The position numbers and the translations under genes were made by a program. Of a stretch of DNA of 64,000 nt, positions 7,843-16,077 are shown one piece after another. The stretch is from Sphingomonas sp. JUb134 (GTDB lineage Bacteria; Pseudomonadota; Alphaproteobacteria; Sphingomonadales; Sphingomonadaceae). Positions within the stretch are counted from its first letter, which is position 1. Every line of letters starts with the position of its first letter. Location of the stretch: positions 62,001-126,000 of the forward strand of contig NZ_SLYP02000002.1 of the NCBI RefSeq assembly GCF_004341505.2. Reading direction: 5' to 3'. Below the pieces are notes generated by a model. That model had not been told where the DNA came from. It made no database searches and was given only the letters and a program-made list of their open reading frames with translations.

Positions 7843-8176
7843 ATGGACAAACCTCGTGAACCGCTCATGTCGGTCGCCTGACCCGTACCCCCGAACGACC
7901 CGGCGCGAAGGCAGGCGTGCCGCCAGCGTCGCTCGCTGACCGACGTGGTGCCGCTCCGAAGCTCGACAAGGACGGCCGCGCCCGGGCGACGACGCACCGG
8001 CAAGGAGACCGGATGCCGCAAGGTCGCCCGACGGCCGACCCTCGCCAGGGCGATCGCCGGCAACCGCATCGGACCTGGGCGTCCTCATCGCCATAGGGGG
8101 CAAACGCCTGCCGATACCCGCTGGCAGAACAGCGACGGCTTTACGCGCCGCCCGGCTGCGGGATCATCGCCGATCG
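7843..8176 (+). pseudogene. Decayed inverted copy of ssb
   Basis: Reading the plus strand from ATG 7843, short blocks match the intact ssb on the other strand: the start context (CAGGCATTGCCATG), the VGRLTRTPE region (GGTCGCCTGACCCGTACCCCCG, seen in two halves), CGAAGCTCGACAAGGACGGC, AAGGAGACCG, GCGATCGCCGGCAACCGCA, CCCGCTGGCAGAACAGCGACGGC and ATCATCGCCGATCG. Indels and stops break every frame. Similarity continues upstream into the ssb leader, up to CAGGTGACAC (7783) versus GTGTCACCTG (7603). This looks like an inverted duplication followed by decay of one copy. Confidence 0.75.
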
Positions 8177-8253
8177 TGATGATCTTTCCACTCGGCCAGC
8201 GAACCGGGCTGTGTCTGCGGGCGCCGCCCTTCGGGTTGGCGAGGATCGATCGC

Positions 8254-8721
8254 CTACTCGGTTCGCCGGGTGGGGGTGATCCGATGCTCGACGATCAGCG
8301 CCGCGACACGTTGTACGATGCGGCTCGGCACCTCGGCGATGATGGTGCTACCGTCGTTACCGGCGCGAACGTCGGGTCCGACCCATGCGAAATCGTTCAC
8401 GTCGTCCCACACGATGCGTGATCGGTCATCGAGGCCGAAGGCCTCAATGAATCGCGGCGGCAGAGGGATGGATGCAGCCGGTGAATAATCGCGCGTCGTC
8501 AGTGGCACCATCAGGACACGGAGCCTTCCGGCTGAGCGATAGCTGCCAACCACCATGCAGGGGCGGAGTTTCGAGCCGTCCTCGTCGCCCCGGTTATGTT
8601 CATGCCGCCAGAGGTAGAAATACCAGATCAGGTCACCGGCTTGCGGTTCAATCGACGTACTGATCGTTCTGGACGGACCCGGCGCTGGGCGTCGCGGTCC
8701 TGATGGCGTGGATGGCTTCAT
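8254..8721 (-). CDS. Probable PemK/MazF-like toxin
   Basis: A 155-residue protein. From residue about 28 (QAGDLIWYFYLWRHE) it reads like the first strands of the PemK/MazF fold, followed by SKLRPCMVVGS and a VLMVPLTT strand, a typical K/R-P-x-x-V core in endoribonuclease toxins. The only ATG (8721) lies inside the upstream antitoxin gene, a 74-base overlap, so translation is probably coupled, or a rarer start nearer 8645 is used. Pairing with a Phd/YefM-type protein supports a toxin-antitoxin module. Exact toxin subfamily is uncertain. Confidence 0.65.
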   Translation of the reverse strand: MKPSTPSGPRRPAPGPSRTISTSIEPQAGDLIWYFYLWRHEHNRGDEDGSKLRPCMVVGSYRSAGRLRVLMVPLTTRDYSPAASIPLPPRFIEAFGLDDRSRIVWDDVNDFAWVGPDVRAGNDGSTIIAEVPSRIVQRVAALIVEHRITPTRRTE

Positions 8722-8914
8722 CGCTCAACTCCTGCGGCGAGAGCGCGAGGTGATCGAGGCGGGACAAGCGTTCGAACTCGGAGGCGGGTAGCATGACCAC
8801 GCGGGCAGCGCCGTTGCGCTCGATTGCGATCGGATGCGTCATCGCCTCGTCGTAATAGAAGCCGAACCGCTTCGACACGTCGGTCGATCTGGCCTTTTCG
8901 ATTGTAGGGGTCAT
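8648..8914 (-). CDS. Phd/YefM-type antitoxin
   Basis: An 88-residue protein; the start at 8914 is chosen because GAGGGAAACC precedes it. The N-terminal segment MTPTIEKARSTDVSKRFGF, then IAIERNGAARVVMLPASEFERL (described in parts), matches the Phd/YefM pattern: an N-terminal DNA-binding part followed by strand, N-G, strand and the xxYExL-like region. The C-terminal tail would wrap the toxin. The operator is probably in the gap upstream (8915-9182), which holds a CTTCCG/CGGAAG inverted repeat at 9040-9056. Confidence 0.75.
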   Translation of the reverse strand: MTPTIEKARSTDVSKRFGFYYDEAMTHPIAIERNGAARVVMLPASEFERLSRLDHLALSPQELSDEAIHAIRTATPSAGSVQNDQYVD

Positions 8915-9182
8915 GGTTTCCCTCATCTTTCGTTACGCGGCCGGGGATCGATTAAGCCCTGCGTCCCTCCAGGATGGGACCCTCATCTGGTCCTGCCAAT
9001 GTTGTAACGGCCATCTTTCTGTTACATGGGAATCCGTATCTTCCGTAAAACGGAAGACAATCCGTACACCACGGACCGCGCGGCTGCAACAGGCACTAAC
9101 GGCAACAGGGACCGCTTCGGCGATGAAGCGATCCCCGTCGAGGTGGCGATACGGGCGACGCGTCAGCGCCGCCCGATGCCGG
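8915..9182. promoter_or_regulatory. Control region of the toxin-antitoxin operon
   Basis: No gene seen. Contains the inverted repeat CTTCCG-TAAAA-CGGAAG (9040-9056) and paired GTTAC/GTAAC-like motifs near 9003-9025, plausible operator sites for the antitoxin. Confidence 0.4.
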
Positions 9183-9659
9183 TCAGACCCTCTCGTCGAC
9201 CGGCGCGGTGCTGGCACCCAGCCCGTCTCCGGTGTCATCGCCTGCGCCCGAGGTCGCCACGTCACGGCCATCGGCGGTGAAAGGCAGCGCGGGTTCGCCA
9301 TCGTCCGCCTTGACCCCGAGCGCGGCACCGACGTCGCGGCGCTTCTGGGCGCGCTGCCACACGACGTTGTACGAGCCGTCGTCCTGGCGGAAGGCCGAGA
9401 CCTGGAGCGGCGCGGCGAGCGACGGATCGTCGATGCGGCCGTTGAGGAACGCCTCGCCGGTGTTGTTGGAGGTGAGTTCAAAGAACGCGCCGACCTGCAC
9501 CCACGTCCGGCCCGGGGTGAGCGCATGGATCTCGTAGCGCGGGGCGCGCGGATTGGACGACTGGACCGGCTTCAGCGCGATCGTCATCGCGACCGCGAGG
9601 GTGGAAATGCGGCCCATGAAGATGCCCGCGTCGTTCTGCTTGATCTGACCGATGTTCAT
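9183..9659 (-). CDS. DUF736 family protein, copy 1
   Basis: A 158-residue protein starting MNIGQIKQNDAGIFMGRIS, the hallmark of DUF736, a family widespread on alphaproteobacterial plasmids. The conserved part is residues 1-120; the C-terminal 38 residues are Asp/Gly/Thr-rich and differ from copy 2. The function is unknown. The leader carries the hairpin GCCCGGCCgaaGGGCCGG followed by GGGGAGGGGAGGAGGA and a GACATGGGGTCC motif, then GGAGACACGTC before the ATG. Nearly the same leader precedes copy 2. Confidence 0.85.
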   Translation of the reverse strand: MNIGQIKQNDAGIFMGRISTLAVAMTIALKPVQSSNPRAPRYEIHALTPGRTWVQVGAFFELTSNNTGEAFLNGRIDDPSLAAPLQVSAFRQDDGSYNVVWQRAQKRRDVGAALGVKADDGEPALPFTADGRDVATSGAGDDTGDGLGASTAPVDERV

Positions 9660-9712
9660 GACGTGTCTCCTGATGTCGTGCTGGACCCCATGTCCTCGAC
9701 ACCGATCTTCAA

Positions 9713-9745
9713 TCCTCCTCCCCTCCCCGGCCCTTCGGCCGGGCA
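9713..9745 (-). promoter_or_regulatory. Hairpin plus polypurine leader of DUF736 copy 1
   Basis: Coding strand: GC-rich hairpin with a GAAG-type loop followed at once by a GGGGAGGGGAGGAGGA tract. The same arrangement recurs before DUF736 copy 2 (11204-11236) and, with changed stem sequences, before other minus-strand genes. Confidence 0.5.
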
Positions 9746-9846
9746 GGGCGCGATGAGCGCCCCTCACCGACCGCGTTCTTCACGCGGACGGTGGTGCGTG
9801 CGGGACGCGGATCGGGCTAGGTCAGGAGGATGTGCCGATGGCGCTG

Positions 9847-10305
9847 TTAGCTATCGGTCTCAGGCTTTCCCGGGACGATGGAGAGCGCAGGCGGTTTGAA
9901 GCCACCCAACCGGAAGTGCTCACCGATCGCGGCGAGGTCACCTAGAGCATTGTATTCCTGAAGCGTCAGCACGACGCTTTCGTTGTCGTCGGCCGAGAAT
10001 ATCGCGCGCGGACCATGACCTGGCCAGACCCGAACCTCGGGCGAGAACGACCCGGGCGAGCCTCCCGACCACGTCCTGAACGGAAGGTCGTTGGTGCAGC
10101 AGAAGTCCTCGATATCCTCGATATTGCCGTTCTGGACCTCGTGAGCATGGAGGCGCAGGGGTTCGCCGGATGTAACGGATTCAAGCGGTTCTCCCCCCCA
10201 TTCGGTCGAGAGGCCGTAGAAATCGGCGAGTTTGTACAGTTCGGGCAGTCGATCGGCGGGAAGTTTCCCCCCGATCGTAATGGAGACGGAGACGCGGTCG
10301 GCCAT
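9847..10305 (-). CDS. Hypothetical protein
   Basis: A 152-residue soluble protein beginning MADRVSVSITIGGKLPADRL. The frame opens 24 codons earlier, but that stretch is S/T/G-rich and less gene-like. Features: an alternating strand start, then LPELYKLADFYGLSTEWGGE, and a CC pair near residue 69. No family recognised. It lies between the two DUF736 copies, within the span that would have been present when the DUF736 unit duplicated. Confidence 0.65.
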   Translation of the reverse strand: MADRVSVSITIGGKLPADRLPELYKLADFYGLSTEWGGEPLESVTSGEPLRLHAHEVQNGNIEDIEDFCCTNDLPFRTWSGGSPGSFSPEVRVWPGHGPRAIFSADDNESVVLTLQEYNALGDLAAIGEHFRLGGFKPPALSIVPGKPETDS

Positions 10306-10509
10306 GTCGGGACCTCGTGATGAAGTGGACGTGCCGGTCCCGCGAGCGGTGTCATCACCATTCGCCCGGCTATCCATTCATCACCCCCTTCCCTTGAGCG
10401 TGGCCCAGGTTCGAACTGCGATATCCTGTGCTTATACGGCGATAAAGCGAAGGAATAGCTAAATTATCGATCCGATACGGTGTTGAATCGGGACTGGAGC
10501 CCATGAAGC

Positions 10510-10543
10510 AAAAAAAGGGCGACGCCGTGTGCCGGCGTTGCCC
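10510..10543 (-). terminator. Rho-independent terminator after DUF736 copy 2
   Basis: Minus strand GGGCAACGCCG...CGGCGTCGCCC followed by TTTTTTG, about 85 bases past the stop. Confidence 0.8.
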
Positions 10544-10626
10544 CGAGTTTCGGCGTGCGGGAGCGAAAGGGGGCGCGCCCGTGCGCCATGCGGTGCCGTG
10601 AGGGAGTGCACGGCACCGGGGGTGGA

Positions 10627-11148
10627 TCAGGCGTCCTCGGCGACGCGCTGGCGGCGACCGCGGCCCTTGCCGACCGGCTCCTCGACCGGGGCGGTGGTTT
10701 CGCCCAGGCCGTTGTCGGTGGTGCCCGCATCGTGATCGGGGCCGTTGCCGACCGGGCCGCCATCGGCGCCGAACGGCGGCGACAGATCGTCATCCGCCTT
10801 GACGCCGAGCGCGGCACCGACATCGCGGCGCTTCTGGGCGCGCTGCCACACGACGTTGTACGAGCCGTCGTCCTGGCGGAAGGCCGAGACCTGCAGCGGC
10901 GCGGCGAGCGACGGATCGTCGATGCGACCGTTGAGGAACGCCTCGCCGGTGTTGTTCGAGGTGAGTTCGAAGAACGCCCCGACCTGCACCCACGTCCGGC
11001 CCGGGGTGAGCGCGTGGATCTCGTAGCGCGGCGCGCGCGGGTTGGACGACTGGACCGGCTTGAGCGCGATCGTCATCGCGACGGCGAGGGTGGAAATGCG
11101 GCCCATGAAAATGCCCGCGTCGTTCTGCTTGATCTGACCGATGTTCAT
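10627..11148 (-). CDS. DUF736 family protein, copy 2
   Basis: A 173-residue protein whose first 117 residues are identical or nearly identical to the copy at 9183-9659. The tail differs: it is longer, Gly/Asp-rich and ends in a basic GKGRGRRQR patch. The duplicated unit includes about 140 bases of leader with the hairpin, polypurine tract and GGAGACACGTC ribosome site. Identical cores with different tails suggest recent duplication followed by tail exchange or expansion. Function unknown. Confidence 0.85.
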   Translation of the reverse strand: MNIGQIKQNDAGIFMGRISTLAVAMTIALKPVQSSNPRAPRYEIHALTPGRTWVQVGAFFELTSNNTGEAFLNGRIDDPSLAAPLQVSAFRQDDGSYNVVWQRAQKRRDVGAALGVKADDDLSPPFGADGGPVGNGPDHDAGTTDNGLGETTAPVEEPVGKGRGRRQRVAEDA

Positions 11149-11203
11149 GACGTGTCTCCTGTGATGTCGTGCTGGACCCCATGTCCTCGACACCGATCTT
11201 CAA

Positions 11204-11236
11204 TCCTCCTCCCCTCCCCGGCCCTTCGGCCGGGCA
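11204..11236 (-). promoter_or_regulatory. Hairpin plus polypurine leader of DUF736 copy 2
   Basis: Same hairpin and GGGGAGGGGAGGAGGA tract as at 9713-9745. Confidence 0.5.
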
Positions 11237-11313
11237 GGGCGCGATGAGCGCCCCTCACCGACCGCGTCTTCACGCGGACGGTGGATCGTGCGGCAGGCGG
11301 ACGATGTCGGTGC

Positions 11314-11841
11314 TCAGTGGGCGAGCTGGTCGGTGAGCGCGGTGCCGATATCGGCGTGCGCCGCGGCGAGCGCGCCGATCGCGCGGCTGACGACGTCGGT
11401 CGCCTCGTCGCTCGGATCGATGCACCAGCATTTGCCGGCGTGGCGGATGTCGATCAGCCGGTCGGACTTGTTGTCGATCCCGAACGTGTAGCCTTGACGC
11501 TGGTCGAAGCCGGCGACGGTGACGTCGGTCGTTTTGGCCTTGATCGTGACGACGGGCGCGACCGCGGGGGTCAGCAGCACGGTATCGCGCGGCGTTTGCG
11601 CCTGTGGGACCAGCGCGGGTGCGGGCGGCTTGCCGAGCGTCGGCATCTTCGGGATCGGCACGAGGCCGTTCACCGCGTCCTGCGCCATGTCGGCCGCCAT
11701 TGCGGTCGCCATGAAGATGGCGGTGCGCGCGAGATCCTGGGCGATGGCTTCGCGGTGCGGCTCGGTCAGCGTGGGCAGGAGGTGGCAGAGTTTGGTGTCG
11801 AGCGCGAAGGCGACGGGCTCGGCGTTGGGATCGATGCACAT
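11314..11841 (-). CDS. Hypothetical protein
   Basis: A 175-residue protein starting at ATG 11841 (AAAGG upstream). Residues 15-60 are helical (LCHLLPTLTEPHREAIAQDL), the centre is a Pro-rich linker (residues 68-95), and the C-terminal part has strand-rich VTIKAKTTDVTVAGFD followed by a C-W-C motif. Its leader has a hairpin (CCGGC..GCCGG), AAGGAGAGAGGGA at 11896-11910 and the GACATGGGGTCC motif also seen before DUF736. No family recognised. Confidence 0.65.
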   Translation of the reverse strand: MCIDPNAEPVAFALDTKLCHLLPTLTEPHREAIAQDLARTAIFMATAMAADMAQDAVNGLVPIPKMPTLGKPPAPALVPQAQTPRDTVLLTPAVAPVVTIKAKTTDVTVAGFDQRQGYTFGIDNKSDRLIDIRHAGKCWCIDPSDEATDVVSRAIGALAAAHADIGTALTDQLAH

Positions 11842-11954
11842 GATCGTGACCTTTCGGCAAAATGCCCGGACCCCATGTCCAGGATGCCGATCCGGTCCCT
11901 CTCTCCTTCCGGCGCAGCCGGTGCCGGCATCGTCGCGAGGCGATGCCGTGCCGT

Positions 11955-12473
11955 TCAGCGAGGCGGTCGCGGATGTCGCATGAGGCGCTTCCGGGCGGCC
12001 GACAGATGATCGATCGAGCGTTGCAGGAAGAAGGCGTGCGCGCTGTCGGATTCGAGTGTCCCCAACCGGCGTTCGAGCGCCGTGATACGGTGGTGGATCG
12101 CATCGATCGTCAGCATGATATCGTCGAACGAGAGCGCGACGACGGTCTGCGGATAGGGATAGGGCAGCGCCGGCGCGACGAAGGCGAGGAAATGGGGCTG
12201 CACGGGCAAATGGTGCAGGAGGGCGGTCGCGACCGCGCGGCGGATCTGGGAGGCGCCGTGGACGAGTTCTGCTAGCAGCACGTCCATCGCCATCGGGCGG
12301 ACGATGCGCAGTGCGCCGGGGTCGAGGGTGACGGCGATCGGATCGGTCGAGGCGAGACCGATGACGCCCTCCGACAGGATGGCGAGAACGTCGCCTTCCT
12401 CGATGCAGGGACCGTCATCGAGACAGGCGTCATGCGCGGCTTCGCTGGTGTCGAAATAATGGACGCGATACAT
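11955..12473 (-). CDS. Hypothetical protein
   Basis: A 172-residue protein beginning MYRVHYFDTSEAAHDACLDD, preceded by AAAGGGA. The central part is helical and hydrophobic but without a clear membrane span; a coiled-coil-like segment (residues 125-150, ITALERRLGTLESDS) precedes a basic C-terminus. No known motif. Confidence 0.7.
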   Translation of the reverse strand: MYRVHYFDTSEAAHDACLDDGPCIEEGDVLAILSEGVIGLASTDPIAVTLDPGALRIVRPMAMDVLLAELVHGASQIRRAVATALLHHLPVQPHFLAFVAPALPYPYPQTVVALSFDDIMLTIDAIHHRITALERRLGTLESDSAHAFFLQRSIDHLSAARKRLMRHPRPPR

Positions 12474-12495
12474 GGGCTGGTCCCTTTCTGCTGGG

Positions 12496-12780
12496 TCAGG
12501 AATATTCCGGGCGACGTGCGGGAAACCGCGTGGGCGGGAGGCCGGAGAAGCTGAAGGCGCGGAAGCGTCCGCCGGTGTAGGCAGCCGAATCCACCGGCGG
12601 GCGATGCCGCTGCAGGCGCTCGAGCAGCCGGTTGGCGCGGCGCATCGCCGCGACCGCGGCCTCGTCGTGGTAATGGAGGGCGATCACGCGGACGAAGGTG
12701 CCGGTGTCGTACCACCATCCCCCTTCCTCGGGGCCGCCCCAGGCACGGTCGATTTCGTAGAAGGCGAGGATGCTGCGCAT
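12496..12780 (-). CDS. Hypothetical small protein
   Basis: A 94-residue protein starting MRSILAFYEIDRAWGGPEEG; the start is chosen by the GGAGCTGA upstream. It is aromatic-rich (WGG, GGWWYDTGTF) in the first 30 residues, then has a helical segment and a basic Pro/Arg tail. Leader polypurine tract at 12837-12854. Confidence 0.65.
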   Translation of the reverse strand: MRSILAFYEIDRAWGGPEEGGWWYDTGTFVRVIALHYHDEAAVAAMRRANRLLERLQRHRPPVDSAAYTGGRFRAFSFSGLPPTRFPARRPEYS

Positions 12781-12852
12781 GGGGTCAGCTCCGGTTGTCA
12801 CCGGGTCGGATGATCCTCCCGGTTCATAACAGCCGGTCCCCCTTCCCCTTCC

Positions 12853-13047
12853 TCAGACGTCCGGTGCTTCGTCGGGACGCTGGTGGCGCAGCGCACGCGC
12901 GAGCGCCCGCTTGCGGGCGGTCGCCGCGGCGCGCGACGGATAGGCGCCCGAGAGGCGAGAGGGGTGTGACAAGCTGTTGTCGAACACGACCCAGCCCGTT
13001 GCGGTATGGGCGACGTGCATCCCGTCGCTGCGCGAGGGGGTGGTCAT
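12853..13047 (-). CDS. Hypothetical small protein
   Basis: A 64-residue basic protein. HVAHTATGWVVFDNSLSHPS resembles a short strand pair and RAAATARKRALARAL a basic helix. Its start overlaps the stop of the upstream gene by ATGA, strong evidence that it is a translated operon member. Confidence 0.65.
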   Translation of the reverse strand: MTTPSRSDGMHVAHTATGWVVFDNSLSHPSRLSGAYPSRAAATARKRALARALRHQRPDEAPDV

Positions 13048-13592
13048 GACGGGCGCGCCCGCCTGATCGCGGCCTCGGCGATGAGCTGGCCGGCAAGCGT
13101 GTTGCGATGCGACGCGATCCGGCTGTCGGGCGCAGCCACGACTTCGGCCGCGCGTGTCAGCAGCGCAGCGAGGTCAATGTCCGACATCGGCGCCGGGTTG
13201 GTCGCGGATCGCGCGGGTTCTTCCCCGGCCTTGTCGAGCATCAGCACGAGGATCGAGGGCTTGATCTCTTCGTCGAGCGGTCGACTGTCGGCGACGAACT
13301 TGCCGCCACGCGTGATCGCGAACGCGTTGAAGGTGGGTGATACCCCGTTATCGGCGTTGGGGATCGTGGTGCCGCGGTCGTGGAACTGGATGTCGATGAA
13401 GCGGGGCGGGCCACCATAAGTGGATTCGAGAAAGCAGAAGGTGACGCGGCGACCCTCGCTGGTCTTCGCCGTGATCGTGAACGCGCCGTCGGGCACGTCG
13501 ATTGGTTTGTGCGGCACGTCGTTGTAGCCGGCGAAGCCCGCGGCGATCGCGTCGGCGCGCGTCATGACGGGGAGATCGGTGATATCGGGCAT
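13044..13592 (-). CDS. Hypothetical protein
   Basis: A 182-residue protein starting MPDITDLPVMTRADAIAAGF, with AAGGAG upstream. A strand-rich middle (RRVTFCFLESTYGGPPRFID) is followed by a C-terminal helix ending in a basic patch. It is 22 bases downstream of the PP-loop gene and coupled by ATGA to the next small gene. Family not recognised. Confidence 0.65.
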   Translation of the reverse strand: MPDITDLPVMTRADAIAAGFAGYNDVPHKPIDVPDGAFTITAKTSEGRRVTFCFLESTYGGPPRFIDIQFHDRGTTIPNADNGVSPTFNAFAITRGGKFVADSRPLDEEIKPSILVLMLDKAGEEPARSATNPAPMSDIDLAALLTRAAEVVAAPDSRIASHRNTLAGQLIAEAAIRRARPS

Positions 13593-13614
13593 GATGAAAG
13601 CTCCTTGCTCTGGA

Positions 13615-14736
13615 TCAGGCGGCACGCTTCAGCGCGATCAGGTCGGAAAAGCGGTCTCGCACCGCGCCGGCATTGGGATAGAGATCGGCGAGACCGTGCC
13701 GCGAGAGGATCGGTGCGCGGGACGCGGCGATGATGCCGGCCTCCTCGATGGTGGGAATGCGCGGCGGCCAGCCTTTGACGTAGCGCAGGTCGGGCGGCAT
13801 CGCGGCTTCGAGCCGTCGCCGCTCGGCGGCATCGGCCTTGGCGAGGGAAATCCGGTTCCTCAAATTACCCGGTATGTGACGCGGTGCGACGTCGGCGAGC
13901 CAGCGTGCGGGCTGGAACGAGAAGGTTGAGGTCGCCTCGAGGCCGACCAGGTGGAGCAGCGCGGGACGGTTCGCCGGTGCCGAAGCCGATGCCTGGGCGT
14001 CGCCGAGCGATTGAAGGACGCAAAAGCGGCACGACAGTCGTGACGACTGGTAACAGGTGTAGGCGACGTGCAGCGGGATGCCGAGCGTATCGTGCGCGGC
14101 GAAGACCTGTGGTGTCGTCCAGTGCGCGATCGGGTTCCACAGCATCATCGCGGTGCCGTGCGGATTGCCGGCAGCGGCGTAGCGCGCGTCTGCTTTCCAT
14201 TCGGGTGTGCGTGACCGAGCGATGCTCTCGTCGCGGCGCAGTCCCAGCACGTTGATGATAGTCTGGCCGCGCAGCAGTCTGGCGAGGTGCGGCCCGATGA
14301 CATGGGCCTTCATCTCTGAGGTGCAGAAGCGCAGCGCCGAGGATGACCAGGGACCGATCAGATTATAGGTTTCGAGTGCCTCGTAGCGCGCCTTGCCGTT
14401 GGCAAAGCGCGTGGCCCAGCGGTCGAACAGGTCGCCGGCGTTGCGCCGGACGATCGTCAGCGGGACGCCGGCGTGGGCCGCGAGATCCTCGACCGTCGCG
14501 GGCGTTTCGTCCCATTCGGCACGGCCGAGGTCGGCGTGAATGGCGATACGCCGCTCGCGCGGATGGCCGAGCGCATCGAGGATCAGGTTGACCGCGAACA
14601 TCGCGGCCGAGCTGTCCTTGCCGCCCGAGAGGTTGAAGACGATCCATGCGCCGCGTTCGACCGCGTCGAGGATGGCGGGCGGCAGGGCGAGGGCCGGAAG
14701 GCCGGCGACCAGGCCGCGTCCGATGTCGATGAACAT
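13615..14736 (-). CDS. PP-loop ATPase of the PAPS reductase / DndC-like superfamily
   Basis: A 373-residue protein with the PP-loop signature FNLSGGKDSSAAM at residues 35-47, which binds ATP and activates a carbonyl or sulfur acceptor by adenylation. Members include PAPS reductase, QueC, TtcA and the phosphorothioation protein DndC. A cysteine group CYQSSRLSCRFC (about residues 228-239) could bind zinc or an iron-sulfur cluster. The context speaks against assimilatory sulfate reduction: no cys genes are nearby, and the neighbours 2-6 kb upstream on the same strand include Mom-like and DpdA-like DNA-modification proteins. A role in nucleic-acid modification is inferred. Confidence 0.8.
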   Translation of the reverse strand: MFIDIGRGLVAGLPALALPPAILDAVERGAWIVFNLSGGKDSSAAMFAVNLILDALGHPRERRIAIHADLGRAEWDETPATVEDLAAHAGVPLTIVRRNAGDLFDRWATRFANGKARYEALETYNLIGPWSSSALRFCTSEMKAHVIGPHLARLLRGQTIINVLGLRRDESIARSRTPEWKADARYAAAGNPHGTAMMLWNPIAHWTTPQVFAAHDTLGIPLHVAYTCYQSSRLSCRFCVLQSLGDAQASASAPANRPALLHLVGLEATSTFSFQPARWLADVAPRHIPGNLRNRISLAKADAAERRRLEAAMPPDLRYVKGWPPRIPTIEEAGIIAASRAPILSRHGLADLYPNAGAVRDRFSDLIALKRAA

Positions 14737-14742
14737 GGCCGT

Positions 14743-15459
14743 TCAGGCCGCGAGCGGCGCTGGCAGCGCCAGCCACTCGGGTTCGTCGTTGGCGATGACC
14801 GGATCGTGTGCGCGGGCCTCGGCTTTCGAGAACACGGTCGCGCTGGCGAGTGCCCCGAAGCCGTCGTCGTTGTTCCAGAAGACGGCGTGGCCGTCCTGGT
14901 CGCGCGAGGCGAGCACGAAACCGAAGCGACCCTCGTGACCATGGGTGTCGGGATCGGCTGCGGCGCTGCGCGCGGCGCGATCGAGGATGTCCTGGGTGCT
15001 GTGGAACGTCAGCCCCGCGTCGGTAATGATGACGCAGCCGCTTCCGAACTCGCCGGGGCGCAGCCGGTCGCAGTCGGAGATCCATGCGAACCCGCAGGGG
15101 AGCGCGGACTTGCAAGCGCGGAAGATGAGCTGGGCGACCTGTTCGACGCCGAATTGATCGCCGCTGAAGAATACGCGCGCGTTCCCGTCTTCGCCTTTCC
15201 AGTCGATGTCGATCGCGCAGTCGAGATAAGGGAAATGCCAATCGTCGAATATCTCGAGGAAGCTTTCGAACTTCATCGGCCCCTTCGCCGGGAACACGGC
15301 GTGAAACGCGGGATCGAGCGCGTCATATTCGTGGGCGAGGTCGGCATCGTCGCCGTTGGTGTCGAGGATATCGACTGCCTGTTCGGCAATGGTTAGCAAC
15401 GCCGCGTCGGCGTGGCTCATGGTCAGCGTGAACGCGGCCTTGGTGTAGGTGTTCGCCAT
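14743..15459 (-). CDS. Hypothetical protein
   Basis: A 238-residue protein (MANTYTKAAFTLTMSHADAA) with GGAGC upstream, ending 6 bases before the PP-loop gene starts, so the two are co-transcribed. It is acidic, with LEIFDDWHFPYLDCAIDIDW and a FFSGDQFGVEQVAQ segment; no enzymatic motif is recognised. Confidence 0.7.
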   Translation of the reverse strand: MANTYTKAAFTLTMSHADAALLTIAEQAVDILDTNGDDADLAHEYDALDPAFHAVFPAKGPMKFESFLEIFDDWHFPYLDCAIDIDWKGEDGNARVFFSGDQFGVEQVAQLIFRACKSALPCGFAWISDCDRLRPGEFGSGCVIITDAGLTFHSTQDILDRAARSAAADPDTHGHEGRFGFVLASRDQDGHAVFWNNDDGFGALASATVFSKAEARAHDPVIANDEPEWLALPAPLAA

Positions 15460-15503
15460 GGGAATGCTCCGAAATGATGGGAAATCGCTCTGTGCGGTCG
15501 CGC

Positions 15504-16013
15504 TCAGGCGTCCGCGGCCTCGGCGAGACGCGCGTTGGCGGCCGCGGCCTCGGCGGGGTAAGCCTGCGTGAGATTGCCGTGCAGGACCGCGAAATCCGGG
15601 ATCGGGAAAAGACCGTTCGGCCCGGGCCGGGTAATCAGCAGCGCGCTGATGACGGCATCGGCCGGATCGGCATGGACGATGGTGGGCGTCTCGCCGTTAT
15701 ACTCGACCGGCGCGGTGAAGCCCGCCTCGCGCCAGGTGGCGAGTCCCTCCTCGACGCGTGTCGCATAGTCGGCGACGGCCTCGTCGAGCTCGTTCTCGAT
15801 ATGGAGGACGAGTTCGACATAGCGACCGAAATCGTGTCGGTTGGACAGGCCGGCGAGGCGGCATCCCGGGGGCGGCGGGCCGTAGCGTGCGATCAGCGCG
15901 GACTTGTAGACCGCGATTTCGAGGCGGTTGAGGCTGTCGAAGTTGGGCGACTGGCCGAGTTGCGCGCAATCCTCCTCGGCGGGACCGGCACCGAGATCGA
16001 TAAAATATGGCAT
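15504..16013 (-). CDS. Hypothetical protein
   Basis: A 169-residue acidic, mostly helical protein (MPYFIDLGAGPAEEDCAQLG). The polypurine tract AAAGGGGAGGGGGATGGGG lies 35 bases upstream (16047-16066), inside the short gap to the previous gene. No family recognised. Confidence 0.65.
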   Translation of the reverse strand: MPYFIDLGAGPAEEDCAQLGQSPNFDSLNRLEIAVYKSALIARYGPPPPGCRLAGLSNRHDFGRYVELVLHIENELDEAVADYATRVEEGLATWREAGFTAPVEYNGETPTIVHADPADAVISALLITRPGPNGLFPIPDFAVLHGNLTQAYPAEAAAANARLAEAADA

Positions 16014-16077
16014 GGGGCTCTCCGTCGATCGTCATTGATCGACGCGCCCCATCCCCCTCCCCTTTCTTGTCGGGTAC

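Noticed and set aside
9847..10377. Longer version of the hypothetical gene starting at 10377
   Set aside because: The extra 24 codons are Ser/Thr/Gly-rich with no ribosome site; the ATG at 10305 gives a normal N-terminus.
13615..14736. Assimilatory PAPS reductase (cysH)
   Set aside because: No cysteine-biosynthesis neighbours, and the cysteine pattern and length differ from CysH; superfamily assignment only.
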